This document shows positions 1-8,464 of a stretch of DNA of 47,159 nt, in pieces (the stretch's first letter is position 1; every line of letters starts with the position of its first letter). The translations under genes and the position numbers were made by a program. Under the pieces are notes generated by a model that made no database searches, was not told the origin of the DNA, and saw only the letters and a list, made by a program, of their open reading frames with translations. The DNA is from an uncultured Clostridia bacterium (GTDB taxonomy: Bacteria > Bacillota > Clostridia > Christensenellales > Borkfalkiaceae), in NCBI GenBank assembly GCA_937912025.1, contig CALDOZ010000040.1, forward strand, positions 1 through 47,159, read 5' to 3'.

Positions 1-77
1 GCTTTAACGATGAGTTGCGTAGTAGTTAAAACGTTAGATATTGCATAAAAATTATTAAAGAACCTTAGCCTTTAAAA

Positions 78-275
78 TTATTTGAATTTGTAATAAAGCC
101 TACAATGACAGTAGCCTTCAAAATTAGGGTCAGCAATTTGGTCGCGAAATTCTTTACACATACAAACGTTGTCTTCAATTTTTTGAATTCGGCAAGGACA
201 ATAACCATCTTTACGTTTTAGACCTTGTCTTATTGCGTTTACGACTTTTTCGTCTTGGTTAAAAATAATTTTCAT
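78..275 (-). CDS. Small ferredoxin-thioredoxin reductase catalytic-subunit-like Fe-S protein
   Basis: A 65-residue cytosolic protein whose only striking feature is three C-x-C pairs: C26-P-C28-R, C38-M-C40 and C56-H-C58. This order (CPC, CxC, CHC) is the signature of the catalytic beta subunit of ferredoxin-thioredoxin reductase. There, four cysteines bind a 4Fe-4S cluster and the second Cys of the first and last pairs form the redox disulfide; by analogy C28 and C58 here. The protein is shorter than plant FTR-beta, with short loops, and no variable subunit or ferredoxin gene lies beside it. It follows the second CHR gene by 7 nt with a GTAGGTGAG-type ribosome binding site, so it is the last gene of a three-gene unit. 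The family call is confident; the partner and substrate are unknown. Confidence 0.8.
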   Translation of the reverse strand: MKIIFNQDEKVVNAIRQGLKRKDGYCPCRIQKIEDNVCMCKEFRDQIADPNFEGYCHCRLYYKFK

Positions 276-282
276 AACTCAC

Positions 283-852
283 CTACATAAATATTAAACC
301 GAGCACCGCTGAAATTAAAATTAGCGGTATTGCCGATAAGTTTTTCTTTTTTATAATTTTGTATACGGTGTTTATCGCTAATATAATAGCCGTTACGATA
401 AGCGCTATAACGTCGATAGTTGGCGCAGTAGTAAAATCACCAAAATTAACGTAAATACCTTGTATTATTATAAGCAATCCCGTAGAAATTATTAATGCTA
501 TTACAAAAGGTTGAACACCTTCCATAAAACCTTTTACCCATTTGTTTTTTGTGAAATTTTTTAAAAGAGCTGAAATAACTAATAATATTATAAAAGCAGG
601 AAGAACAACGCCAAGAGTTGCAATTACACTACCAAAAAAACCGCCGATATTAGCGCCGATAAACGTTGCAATATTAACGGCAAAAGGCCCTGGGGTGCTT
701 TCTGCAACACCAACAAAATTTATAAAATCTTCCGATGAAATATAGCCTTTTGATATAACTTCACTTTCAATAAGCGGAATAGTTCCGTAGCCACCACCAA
801 AAGAAAATAAGCCAATTTTGAAAAACGTTATAAATAAGGAAAATAAATTCAT
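283..852 (-). CDS. Chromate transporter (CHR) family protein, short form, second of a pair
   Basis: A 189-residue integral membrane protein with about six hydrophobic segments. It carries the CHR-family signatures FSFGGGYGTIPLIE near residue 17 and STPGPFAVNIATFIGA near residue 52. It is half the length of a full ChrA. Short CHR proteins are usually encoded as adjacent pairs that work together as one anion (chromate/sulfate-type) exporter, as here. Its ATG overlaps the stop of the upstream CHR gene (ATGA), indicating translational coupling, and a good AGGAGGG ribosome site lies inside the upstream gene. The real substrate cannot be told from sequence; chromate may not be the natural one. Confidence 0.9.
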   Translation of the reverse strand: MNLFSLFITFFKIGLFSFGGGYGTIPLIESEVISKGYISSEDFINFVGVAESTPGPFAVNIATFIGANIGGFFGSVIATLGVVLPAFIILLVISALLKNFTKNKWVKGFMEGVQPFVIALIISTGLLIIIQGIYVNFGDFTTAPTIDVIALIVTAIILAINTVYKIIKKKNLSAIPLILISAVLGLIFM

Positions 853-1502
853 AAATTACCCTCCTTATCATTCGATTGCTTATCAACCGCTTCTTCATTT
901 TCGGTAATTTTTGCGGACTTTTCACGGGAATTTTTAATGTTTTTAACACAACCTATTGCCGTCATAATAAGCCCTAAAACCCCACCTATAATAATTATAT
1001 ATAGCGCGGAAAACTCAAATGCAAGCATACCGCAAACAATCATAAACACGGTAACTAAGATAGAAGATATTAAATTGTACGGGGTTTTATCAAGGCGGTT
1101 AAACATTTTTATTCCAGCTAAAGCAATTAACACCCCCACACCGCATTGAATGCCTTTAAACGCTTTTTTAACATACGTTAAAGCCATAAATTCTTCAAAG
1201 AATAAAGATATTATAAATATTATTATAAACGATGGCAAAACAACGCCAAGAGTTGCAAATACACTACCTAAAACTCCCGCTTTTTTAAAACCAACGTAAG
1301 TTGCCGCATTAATAGCAATAGGTCCTGGGGTGCTTTCGGCAATGGCAACCATTTCAACCATTTCAGGCTGAGAAATATACTTACGTTTAGACACGCATTC
1401 TTCTTCGATTATAGAAATCATAGCGTACCCACCGCCAAAAGTGGTAATACCTATTTTGAAGAATAATAAAAATAATTTTAAAGCATCTTTTAAAGTTTTC
1501 AT
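849..1502 (-). CDS. Chromate transporter (CHR) family protein, short form, first of a pair
   Basis: A 217-residue membrane protein of the same short CHR family, with FFKIGITTFGGGYAMISII near residue 15, STPGPIAINAATYVGF near residue 57, and a charged hydrophilic tail of about 25 residues. It leads the unit CHR1-CHR2-FTR-like. No Shine-Dalgarno sequence precedes the ATG. Instead a promoter (TTGCAA, 17 bp, TAAAAT) ends 9 bp before the start codon, so the transcript may begin at or within about 3 nt of the ATG. Together the two halves supply the usual CHR transporter. Confidence 0.9.
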   Translation of the reverse strand: MKTLKDALKLFLLFFKIGITTFGGGYAMISIIEEECVSKRKYISQPEMVEMVAIAESTPGPIAINAATYVGFKKAGVLGSVFATLGVVLPSFIIIFIISLFFEEFMALTYVKKAFKGIQCGVGVLIALAGIKMFNRLDKTPYNLISSILVTVFMIVCGMLAFEFSALYIIIIGGVLGLIMTAIGCVKNIKNSREKSAKITENEEAVDKQSNDKEGNL

Positions 1503-1511
1503 ATCAAAAAT

Positions 1512-1540
1512 ATTTTATCACACAGTGCAATTTCTTGCAA
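1512..1540 (-). promoter_or_regulatory. Promoter of the CHR operon, placed for a leaderless mRNA
   Basis: On the minus strand, TTGCAA (1535-1540) is followed by a 17-bp spacer ending TGA and then TAAAAT (1512-1517), an extended -10. Only nine bases separate the -10 box from the ATG at 1502, and they contain no purine-rich ribosome site. Confidence 0.6.
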
Positions 1541-1654
1541 CGATTTAGCGTAAATATTTATTTTGCTCGGTTTTGATTATTTTACAAAAAATAGTCAAAA
1601 TATTTGAGCGTTAATTTATTGCAGTCATTTTTTAGTCAAATATAATCTTGCATA

Positions 1655-1683
1655 TTGTTTTTTTTGCGTTGCCGTGATAGAAT
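1655..1683 (+). promoter_or_regulatory. Probable promoter of the GDPD gene
   Basis: TTGTTT (1655-1660), 17-bp spacer ending TGA, TAGAAT (1678-1683), an extended -10. A later TATAAT at 1699-1704 was not chosen because its start site would fall inside the ribosome binding site. Confidence 0.45.
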
Positions 1684-1718
1684 ATATTAAAATCAAGGTA
1701 TAATTAACGAGGTGAAAT

Positions 1719-2444
1719 ATGAATTATATGGAAAAAACAATTAAACTTGATAACAAAAACACCAAAATGGTAGCGCATAGAGGATTTAGAAAGGTTGAAG
1801 TAGAAAACACTTTACAAGCATTTAATTTAGCCGCTAATTCAACCGCTTATGGCATTGAATGTGACGTTCACGCTACTAAAGACGGTAAATTCGTAGTCAT
1901 TCACGACCATGAACTTGAACGACTTGCAGGTATACAAGGAAAAGTTGAAGAAATGACTTTTGACGAACTTAGAAGTATTGCTTTAATAGGTAAAAACGGC
2001 GAGCCAGACAAAAATTACCGCATTCCGACACTTGAAGAGTATATTAACGCTTGTAAGAGTGGAAATAAACGCGCAGTTTTAGAAATTAAAGAAGTAAATT
2101 ACGAAAATTCTAAACTTATTGCTAAAATAGTAGATAGCCTTGAATATATTGATAACACCACGTTTATATCGTTCCAAGCGCATAGTCTTGACGCTGTAAG
2201 AGAACTTTTCCCAAATGCTGAAATTCAATTTTTAACTAATAATTTTGACGTTTCTCTTATACCAATGCTTGTTACTAAAAAATGGGATTTAGATATTTTA
2301 TACTCGTCTATAACAAAAGAACGAATTGATGCATTACACGAACTTGGCATAAAAGTTAACGTTTGGACGGTAAATGAAAAAGACGTTGCTGAACTTTTGA
2401 TTTTCTGGGGCGTTGATTATATTACTTCTGATATATTTGAATAA
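1719..2444 (+). CDS. Glycerophosphodiester phosphodiesterase family protein (GDPD)
   Basis: A 241-residue cytosolic TIM-barrel enzyme that hydrolyses glycerophosphodiesters to glycerol-3-phosphate and an alcohol. The family's hallmarks are present: H20-R21-G22 after the first strand, the metal ligands E47 and D49 in GIECDVHATKDG, and H62 in VVIHDHELERL. Later blocks (EIK near residue 125; VNVWTVNE near the end, with W typical of the last barrel strand) complete the domain. There is no signal peptide, so it acts inside the cell, recycling lipid headgroups. The start at 1719 has a GAGGTG ribosome site 4 nt upstream. It stands alone and ends in a strong terminator. Confidence 0.93.
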   Translation: MNYMEKTIKLDNKNTKMVAHRGFRKVEVENTLQAFNLAANSTAYGIECDVHATKDGKFVVIHDHELERLAGIQGKVEEMTFDELRSIALIGKNGEPDKNYRIPTLEEYINACKSGNKRAVLEIKEVNYENSKLIAKIVDSLEYIDNTTFISFQAHSLDAVRELFPNAEIQFLTNNFDVSLIPMLVTKKWDLDILYSSITKERIDALHELGIKVNVWTVNEKDVAELLIFWGVDYITSDIFE

Positions 2445-2453
2445 GAACAAACT

Positions 2454-2484
2454 AAAAAAGCGTGGAAAAATCCACGCTTTTTTT
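2454..2484. terminator. Bidirectional rho-independent terminator after the GDPD gene
   Basis: AAAAAAGCGTGG, a six-base loop, then CCACGCTTTTTT: a perfect stem running into T (and, on the other strand, T again). Confidence 0.9.
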
Positions 2485-2485
2485 A

Positions 2486-2845
2486 ATTGGACACGATTGA
2501 CATTTGCGGTTGTTGTAGACATAAAATTTTATACAAACGCCTTATTGCGTAATTAATGATTAGTTTAATGTAGTGCAGTTTTAAAGGCAGAGTTGCGAGC
2601 AAGACAAGGCTCACTTTACTATTGCGGACTGAATTGACCTTTGTGGCTATTTGGGTCGAGACAATAAAGTAGAAACGTAGTATTGCGTAATTATTAGTTG
2701 GTTTAATATTGTGCGTTTTTAAAGGGATAGAAACAAGTTAGGCTAGGCTCATAAAATATTTTGGACACGATTGACCTTGTTGGTCATCGTGGTCAATAAT
2801 ATTTTATAGAAACGACGCCTAACGCAGTTTATAGACCTTTAAAAA
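2486..2845. repeat. Degenerate tandem fold-back element, ~138-bp unit
   Basis: This gene-free stretch holds a partial copy (2486-2541) and two diverged units of a ~138-bp sequence. TATTGCGTAATTA recurs at 2543 and 2681, GGAC..GATTGAC at about 2489, 2628 and 2763, and AGAAACG ends two copies. The last unit folds on itself as nested perfect arms: 2716-2725 with 2836-2845, 2737-2743 with 2817-2823, 2751-2760 with 2798-2807, and 2770-2776 with 2791-2797. The outer arm overlaps the stop codon of the glycyl-tRNA synthetase gene, so the hairpin could also protect or end that mRNA. No coding potential was seen. Confidence 0.7.
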
Positions 2846-4215
2846 GTGATTTTGTCTTGAACATATCCCACTAACTCATCAATAGAAAGACGGATTTGTT
2901 GCATAGTATCTCTATCACGAATAGTAACGGTGTTATTTTCTAAGGTGTCAAAGTCGATAGTCACGCAGAATGGAGTACCAATTTCGTCTTGACGGCGATA
3001 ACGTTTGCCGATAGAACCTGCTTCGTCGTAAGTACACATAAAGTGTTTAGCAAGTTTTTTGTAAACTTCTTTTGCTTTTTCGCCAAGATTTTTTTGAAGT
3101 GGTAAAACTGCAACTTTGTACGCTGCGATTGCTGGGTGGAAATGCATAACCGTTCTTACTTCGCCGTTTTCTAACGTTTCTTCGTCATACGCTTCAGATA
3201 AAACTGCAAGCATAAGACGGTCAGCGCCGATAGAATATTCAACGACGTAAGGAATATATTTTTCGTTAGTGAACGGATCAAGGTAATCCATTGACTTACC
3301 TGAATATTCTTGGTGGCGAGAAAGGTCGTAATTAGTACGGTTGTGAATACCGTTAAGTTCAGACCAGCCAATTGGGAATAAATATTGAATATCACAAGCC
3401 GATTTAGCGTAGTGAGCAAGTTTATCGTGGTCGTGATAACGAAGGTGTTCTTCTTTAAAGCCGAGTTCTAAAAGGAAGTCTTTAGCCGATTTTTTGAAAT
3501 ATTCGTAATATTCCATATCAGTACCTTCTTTACAGAACCATTGGTGTTCCATTTGTTCAAACTCGATAGTTCTAAAAATGAAGTTACCCGGGGTAATTTC
3601 GTTTCTAAACGCTTTACCTACTTGAGCAATACCAAACGGTACTTTAGCGCGTGTTGAACGTTGAACGTTAAGGAAGTTTACAAACTCGCCTTGAGCCGTT
3701 TCAGGACGGAGATAAATTACGTTACCGCCATCGTCAGTTACACCGCGTGAAGTTTGGAACATAAGGTTAAAGTTACGAATAGGCGTCCAATTAAACTTTC
3801 CGCAAATAGGACAATTAACTTTATGCTCGTCGATATACGCTTGCATTTCTTCTTGAGTAAGTTTATCTGGGTTAACAGCGCCTTTAGAGTGATTTTCAAT
3901 TAAATTATCTGCTCTTTGGCGATTTTTACATTCTTTACAATCCATTTTAGGGTCGCTAAACGAAGCGGTGTGACCAGACGCATCCCAAACGCGTGCGTTC
4001 ATTAAAATAGCAGCGTCAACACCAAAAGAATTTTCGCTTTCTTGAACGAATTTTTTCCACCAAGCGCGTTTAATATTGTTTTTAATTTCTACGCCGACAG
4101 GACCATAGTCCCAAGTATTACCCATACCGCCGTATATTTCAGAACCGGGGAAAATAATACCGCGTAATTTACATAAGTTTACAAGTTTATCCATTGTAAC
4201 TGCTCTTTTTTCCAT
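2839..4215 (-). CDS. glyQS: Glycine--tRNA ligase, single-chain alpha2 type
   Basis: A 458-residue class II aminoacyl-tRNA synthetase that charges tRNA-Gly. The archaeal/eukaryal-like homodimeric form is seen, as in many Firmicutes, rather than the separate glyQ/glyS. Evidence: N-terminal motif FPGSEIYGGMGNTWDYGP (residues 22-39), a zinc-knuckle pair C93-x2-C96 and C135-x2-C138, class II motif 2 FRNE at 203-206, motif 3 GADRLML at 330-336, and a C-terminal anticodon-binding domain with the usual GSIGKRYRRQDEIGTP loop. Length is normal. An AGAGGTG ribosome site supports the start. It is divergent from fhs and has its own strong promoter. No T-box leader is visible in the short upstream region. 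Confidence 0.97.
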   Translation of the reverse strand: MEKRAVTMDKLVNLCKLRGIIFPGSEIYGGMGNTWDYGPVGVEIKNNIKRAWWKKFVQESENSFGVDAAILMNARVWDASGHTASFSDPKMDCKECKNRQRADNLIENHSKGAVNPDKLTQEEMQAYIDEHKVNCPICGKFNWTPIRNFNLMFQTSRGVTDDGGNVIYLRPETAQGEFVNFLNVQRSTRAKVPFGIAQVGKAFRNEITPGNFIFRTIEFEQMEHQWFCKEGTDMEYYEYFKKSAKDFLLELGFKEEHLRYHDHDKLAHYAKSACDIQYLFPIGWSELNGIHNRTNYDLSRHQEYSGKSMDYLDPFTNEKYIPYVVEYSIGADRLMLAVLSEAYDEETLENGEVRTVMHFHPAIAAYKVAVLPLQKNLGEKAKEVYKKLAKHFMCTYDEAGSIGKRYRRQDEIGTPFCVTIDFDTLENNTVTIRDRDTMQQIRLSIDELVGYVQDKITF

Positions 4216-4247
4216 AAAGCACCTCTAACAAAGTTTAATTTGAAGAT

Positions 4248-4276
4248 ATTTTATTAAAATTATCAAATATTGTCAA
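4248..4276 (-). promoter_or_regulatory. glyQS promoter
   Basis: Minus strand: TTGACA (4271-4276), 17-bp spacer, TAAAAT (4248-4253). Near-consensus housekeeping promoter with a 5' leader of about 25 nt. Confidence 0.75.
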
Positions 4277-4348
4277 GTAAAAAGCAGTCTATTTAGCGCT
4301 ATAAGCAACTTTTTTATTGATATTACTTAATAAATAGTTTATTTATAA

Positions 4349-4377
4349 TTGATTATTACAAAATAATGTGCTAAAAT
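4349..4377 (+). promoter_or_regulatory. fhs operon promoter
   Basis: TTGATT (4349-4354), 17-bp spacer ending TGC, TAAAAT (4372-4377), an extended -10. It would drive fhs-glnS-cvpA-like. No THF riboswitch motif was recognised in the ~30-nt leader. Confidence 0.65.
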
Positions 4378-4409
4378 GTAAAAAAGAAATCATATTTAGG
4401 AGTTAAAAA

Positions 4410-6056
4410 ATGCTCGACGATATTACTATTTCACGCAACACAGAACTCAAACCAATATTAGAAATTGCAAAAACTCTCGGCGTTAATCTTGACGACGTTG
4501 AATTATACGGAAAATATAAAGCAAAAATTAGCGGTAAAACTAACCCTAAAGCCAAACTTATTTTAGTTACCGCAATTAACCCAACCGCCGCCGGCGAAGG
4601 TAAAACTACCGTATCAATTGGCCTTGCAGACGCTATGAATAAAATAGGTAAAAAGACATGCCTTGCTTTAAGAGAGCCTTCTCTTGGCCCTGTATTCGGT
4701 ATTAAAGGCGGAGCAACGGGTGGCGGTTATTCGCAAGTATTACCTATGGATGATATTAACTTGCATTTTACTGGCGACCTTCACGCAATTACCGCGGCAA
4801 ACAATTTGTTATCCGCTCTTATAGATAATCACATTTACCACGGCAACGTACTTAAACTCAACCCTGAAAAAATTTATTTCCACCGCGCTATTGATATGAA
4901 CGACAGAGCGCTCCGCTACACTAAAGTAGCAGGTAGAAATCAAGGTATTGAGCGTGACGAAGGTTTTGTTATTACGGCGGCATCTGAAGTTATGGCAACG
5001 CTTTGCCTTGCTAACGACTACGCTGACCTTAAAACTAAACTTGGCAATATTACCGTTGGCGAAGATATGGACGGTAATTTAGTTTACGCAAGAGATTTAA
5101 AGGCGGAAGGTTCTATGGCTACTTTACTTAAAGACGCTATCAAACCTAACCTCGTTCAAACCATTTACGGCACTCCTGCATTTATTCACGGTGGTCCTTT
5201 TGCTAACATTGCGCACGGTTGTAATTCTATTATAGCAACTAAAATGGCTATGACTTATTCTGATTATACCGTTACCGAAGCGGGATTTGGCGCTGATCTT
5301 GGCGCTGAAAAATTCCTTGACCTTAAATGCCGTACCGCTGGCATCGAGCCTTCGGCGGTAGTTATCGTAGCAACGGCGCGCGCTTTAAAACTCCACGGTG
5401 GCGTTGAAAAGGCTAACCTTAATAGCGAAAATATTCCTGCTATTGAAAAAGGTCTTGCAAACTTATATAAGCACATTGAAAACGTATCAAGCGTATTTAA
5501 TAAACCTGTCGTAGTTGCAATTAATAAATTCCCAACCGATACTGAAAACGAACTTGAATTTATTAGAAAAGGCGTTGAAAGTAAAGGCGCTGAATGCGCT
5601 ATATCTAAAGCGTACTCACTTGGCGCGGACGGAGCAATCGAACTTGCTAACAAAGTTGTTTTAGCAACTGAAAAACCGTCTAAACTTACTTACGCTTACG
5701 ACCTTCAAGACGGCATTGAAGATAAAATCAATAGCGTTATAACTAAAATTTACGGCGGTAACGGCGCTACTTTTAGCGAACTTGCCCTTGAAAAAATTAA
5801 AAAAGCAGAACTTAACGGATTTAAAAATTTACCCGTTATTATAGCAAAAACTCAATACTCGTTATCTGACGATGCAACTCTTATTGCTCGCCCTGAAAAC
5901 TTTACCGTTAACGTAAGAGATATTGAAATTCGTAGCGGTGCAGGATTTATCGTTGCGATAGCAGGCAAAATTATGCTTATGCCTGGACTTCCCGTAAAAC
6001 CCGCCGCCGAAAATATCGATGTTGACGGCGAAGGCAACATTTCGGGATTATTCTAA
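4410..6056 (+). CDS. fhs: Formate--tetrahydrofolate ligase
   Basis: A 548-residue cytosolic enzyme that makes 10-formyl-THF from formate, ATP and THF, the entry to one-carbon metabolism in clostridia and other anaerobes. The ATP site TAAGEGKTT lies at residues 59-67, followed by SLGPVFGIKGGATGGGYSQV and DINLHFTGDLHAI, both signatures of the family. Length matches the usual ~555. It has an AGGAG ribosome site and is first in a three-gene + strand run, with glnS 26 nt behind. No other Wood-Ljungdahl gene is in the window, so it may simply serve purine and formyl-Met-tRNA synthesis. Confidence 0.97.
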   Translation: MLDDITISRNTELKPILEIAKTLGVNLDDVELYGKYKAKISGKTNPKAKLILVTAINPTAAGEGKTTVSIGLADAMNKIGKKTCLALREPSLGPVFGIKGGATGGGYSQVLPMDDINLHFTGDLHAITAANNLLSALIDNHIYHGNVLKLNPEKIYFHRAIDMNDRALRYTKVAGRNQGIERDEGFVITAASEVMATLCLANDYADLKTKLGNITVGEDMDGNLVYARDLKAEGSMATLLKDAIKPNLVQTIYGTPAFIHGGPFANIAHGCNSIIATKMAMTYSDYTVTEAGFGADLGAEKFLDLKCRTAGIEPSAVVIVATARALKLHGGVEKANLNSENIPAIEKGLANLYKHIENVSSVFNKPVVVAINKFPTDTENELEFIRKGVESKGAECAISKAYSLGADGAIELANKVVLATEKPSKLTYAYDLQDGIEDKINSVITKIYGGNGATFSELALEKIKKAELNGFKNLPVIIAKTQYSLSDDATLIARPENFTVNVRDIEIRSGAGFIVAIAGKIMLMPGLPVKPAAENIDVDGEGNISGLF

Positions 6057-6082
6057 AATTTATTTGTCCTTTAGAGGTTTAT

Positions 6083-7717
6083 ATGGATGCAAAAAACTTT
6101 ATTGAAGAAATTATTAACGACGAACTTGAAAGTGGCGTAGCGAAATGCGTGCATACACGTTTTCCGCCCGAGCCAAACGGCTACCTTCATATAGGACACG
6201 CAAAAAGCCTTTGCCTTAATTTTGGCACGGCTAAAAAATACGACGGATTATGTAACCTTTTCTTTGACGATACTAACCCGTCAAAAGAAAAAACGGAATA
6301 CGTTAACGCTATAAAAGCGGATATTGAATGGCTTGGCTTTAAGTGGCATACTATTCATTACGCGTCAGACTTTTTTGACGTTATATACTCTCTTGCCGTA
6401 AAACTTATTAAAGACGGTAAAGCGTACGTTTGCGACCTTACCGCTGAAGAAATCAAAAATACTCGCGGTACGCTTACAGAGCCTGGACAAGAAAGTCCTT
6501 ACCGCAACCGCTCTATTGAAGAAAACCTTGAACTTTTCACGCAAATGAAAGATGGTAAGTTTAAAGACGGCGAGAAAGTTTTACGCGCTAAAATTGATAT
6601 GGCGTCGCCTAATATTAACATGCGCGACCCCGTTATTTACCGCGTATTACACGCTACTCATCACCGCACGGGCGATAAGTGGTGCATTTATCCTATGTAC
6701 GACTTTGCTCACCCGCTTTGCGACAGTATGCAAGGCGTAACTCATAGTATTTGTACGCTTGAATTCGAAGACCATAGACCTTTATATAATTGGGTTATTG
6801 AAAATACGGAAGTAGAGCATAAGCCACGTCAAATTGAGTTTGCGCGCCTTAATATAACTAACACGGTAATGAGTAAACGCTACCTTAAAAAATTGGTTGA
6901 AGACGGCGCTGTTGAAGGCTGGGACGATCCGCGTATGCCTACCCTTACAGGTCTTAGAAATCGTGGCGTACCTGCGCCTGCGCTTAAAAAGTTCTGCGAA
7001 GAAATTGGCGTTGCTAAGGCAAACAGCGAAATTGAAATTAGTTATTTCGAGCATTTTATTCGCGATTATTTAAACACTTACGCCGAACGCGCTATGGCGA
7101 TTGAAAGTCCTATAAAAGTAACTATTACTAATTATGAAAAAGACGGCGAAGAACTTGAATTTGATATAAACCCTAACCAACCTGAACTTGGAAGAAGAAA
7201 AATTACTTTCTCTAACACTATTTATATTGAAAGCGAAGATTTTGCGCTCGTTCCTCCGCCAAAATATTTCCGCCTTAAAAAAGACGGATACGTTAGACTT
7301 AAAAACGCATACATTATTAAGTGTGACGACGTTATTTTAAACGACGACGGTTCAGTTAAAGAATTATTATGTTCTTACGTTCCTGAAAGTCAGTCGGGTA
7401 ACGATACTAGCGGAATTAAAGTTAAAGGTACTATTCATTGGGTTGATGCTAAAACGTGTGTTGACGCCGAAATTAGAAAGTACGATTATCTTTTAAAAGA
7501 CGCGGAATACGCAGGTCAAGATTTTAGCGAAAGAATGAATTACGATAGCGTTAAAATTTTTAATGGAAAAGCCGAGCCTTATCTTTTAAGTAACGGCGAA
7601 AACGTGTCGTACCAACTTCTTCGTAAGGGGTACTATAAAACAGTTAATAAAAACGGAAAGTTAATTCTTTCTGAAATAACTTCTATGAAGGACAGTTTTA
7701 AACCTAAACAAAACTAA
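6083..7717 (+). CDS. glnS: Glutamine--tRNA ligase
   Basis: A 544-residue class I synthetase that attaches glutamine directly to tRNA-Gln. The catalytic HIGH motif is at 36-39 within PNGYLHIGHAKS, and the KMSKS counterpart is VMSKR at 262-266. The C-terminal half is the two-barrel anticodon-binding region of GlnRS. DDTNP and DWE-type residues before the connecting peptide distinguish GlnRS from GluRS. Many Firmicutes lack GlnRS and use GatCAB instead, so this gene is a useful lineage marker. It sits 26 nt after fhs with an AGAGG ribosome site. Confidence 0.95.
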   Translation: MDAKNFIEEIINDELESGVAKCVHTRFPPEPNGYLHIGHAKSLCLNFGTAKKYDGLCNLFFDDTNPSKEKTEYVNAIKADIEWLGFKWHTIHYASDFFDVIYSLAVKLIKDGKAYVCDLTAEEIKNTRGTLTEPGQESPYRNRSIEENLELFTQMKDGKFKDGEKVLRAKIDMASPNINMRDPVIYRVLHATHHRTGDKWCIYPMYDFAHPLCDSMQGVTHSICTLEFEDHRPLYNWVIENTEVEHKPRQIEFARLNITNTVMSKRYLKKLVEDGAVEGWDDPRMPTLTGLRNRGVPAPALKKFCEEIGVAKANSEIEISYFEHFIRDYLNTYAERAMAIESPIKVTITNYEKDGEELEFDINPNQPELGRRKITFSNTIYIESEDFALVPPPKYFRLKKDGYVRLKNAYIIKCDDVILNDDGSVKELLCSYVPESQSGNDTSGIKVKGTIHWVDAKTCVDAEIRKYDYLLKDAEYAGQDFSERMNYDSVKIFNGKAEPYLLSNGENVSYQLLRKGYYKTVNKNGKLILSEITSMKDSFKPKQN

Positions 7718-7748
7718 TAATATTTCGGTTTTCCGAATAGGAGCAATT

Positions 7749-8372
7749 ATGACTTGGATACTTGATATAATAGCAATATTTTTCGTTGTTGGCTTTTCAT
7801 TATACGGTCTTATAAAAGGTTCGTACTATATGATTATAGACACGCTACTCGTTCTCGTTTGTATTGCGGGCGCGGGCGTTGGCGCGTACTTTACCGCAAC
7901 GTATCCCCTTACCGAGTGGGGCGTTTTAGACGGACTTAAAGAAGTTTGGCTTCAAATTTTAGGCAATTCTAAAGTTCCTGGCGGTCAAGAAATTATTGAA
8001 ACAACGGCTTATTATATTGGCTACGCTTTAATGATTTTAGTGTTGTTTATTATTTACGGCGTTATTTTACACGCGCTTAGAAAACTTTTACTTAAAGGCT
8101 CTGAAAATTTAAGAAATAAAGTAGGGTTCATAAAAGGACTTGACAACTTCCTTGCCTTTTTAGTAAACGCAGTTGTTTCGGTAGCAATAGTTCTTGCTCT
8201 TACCGCGCTTTGCTATACTTTTAAAGATAGCGAGTACATACTTCGCCAAACTAACGAAGCATTGCAAGCAAGTGAAGTTTTAAGTTTGATTTACGAAATC
8301 AATCCGCTAAACGAATTGTTTGCGCCTTTATTTGAAACGGTTGAAAGTTTTATTGCAAGTTTAATGGGTTAA
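7749..8372 (+). CDS. CvpA-like membrane protein
   Basis: A 207-residue protein with about four membrane helices: an N-terminal pair (residues ~3-50), one at ~87-110 and one at ~135-158. The N-terminus (ILDIIAIFFVVGFSLYGLIKGS) looks like the CvpA (colicin V production) family, a poorly understood group of inner-membrane proteins common next to housekeeping genes. It is last in the fhs-glnS run, 31 nt after glnS with an ATAGGAG ribosome site. The family assignment rests on pattern only. Confidence 0.6.
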   Translation: MTWILDIIAIFFVVGFSLYGLIKGSYYMIIDTLLVLVCIAGAGVGAYFTATYPLTEWGVLDGLKEVWLQILGNSKVPGGQEIIETTAYYIGYALMILVLFIIYGVILHALRKLLLKGSENLRNKVGFIKGLDNFLAFLVNAVVSVAIVLALTALCYTFKDSEYILRQTNEALQASEVLSLIYEINPLNELFAPLFETVESFIASLMG

Positions 8373-8395
8373 TTAAAATTTTTACAAATGATAAA

Positions 8396-8425
8396 AGCAC
8401 GCTATTTAAGTTAAAATAGCGTGCT
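8396..8425. terminator. Bidirectional terminator between converging genes
   Basis: AGCACGCTATTT and AAATAGCGTGCT form a near-perfect stem, T-rich on the + side. It serves the CvpA-like gene and the facing gene at 8465. Confidence 0.85.
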
Positions 8426-8464
8426 AATTTTTTGATTATTAATATTTTAATGAGGTAGAAAATT

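Noticed and set aside
1..77. Terminator of the CHR operon
   Set aside because: No stem followed by a T run on the minus strand is visible in the 77 bases available.
4216..4409. THF or glycine riboswitch, or T-box, between glyQS and fhs
   Set aside because: Both leaders are too short from the assigned promoters and show none of the conserved motifs.
5264..5653. 129-codon minus-strand ORF inside fhs
   Set aside because: It is a shadow of the fhs reading frame, without ribosome site or recognisable domains.
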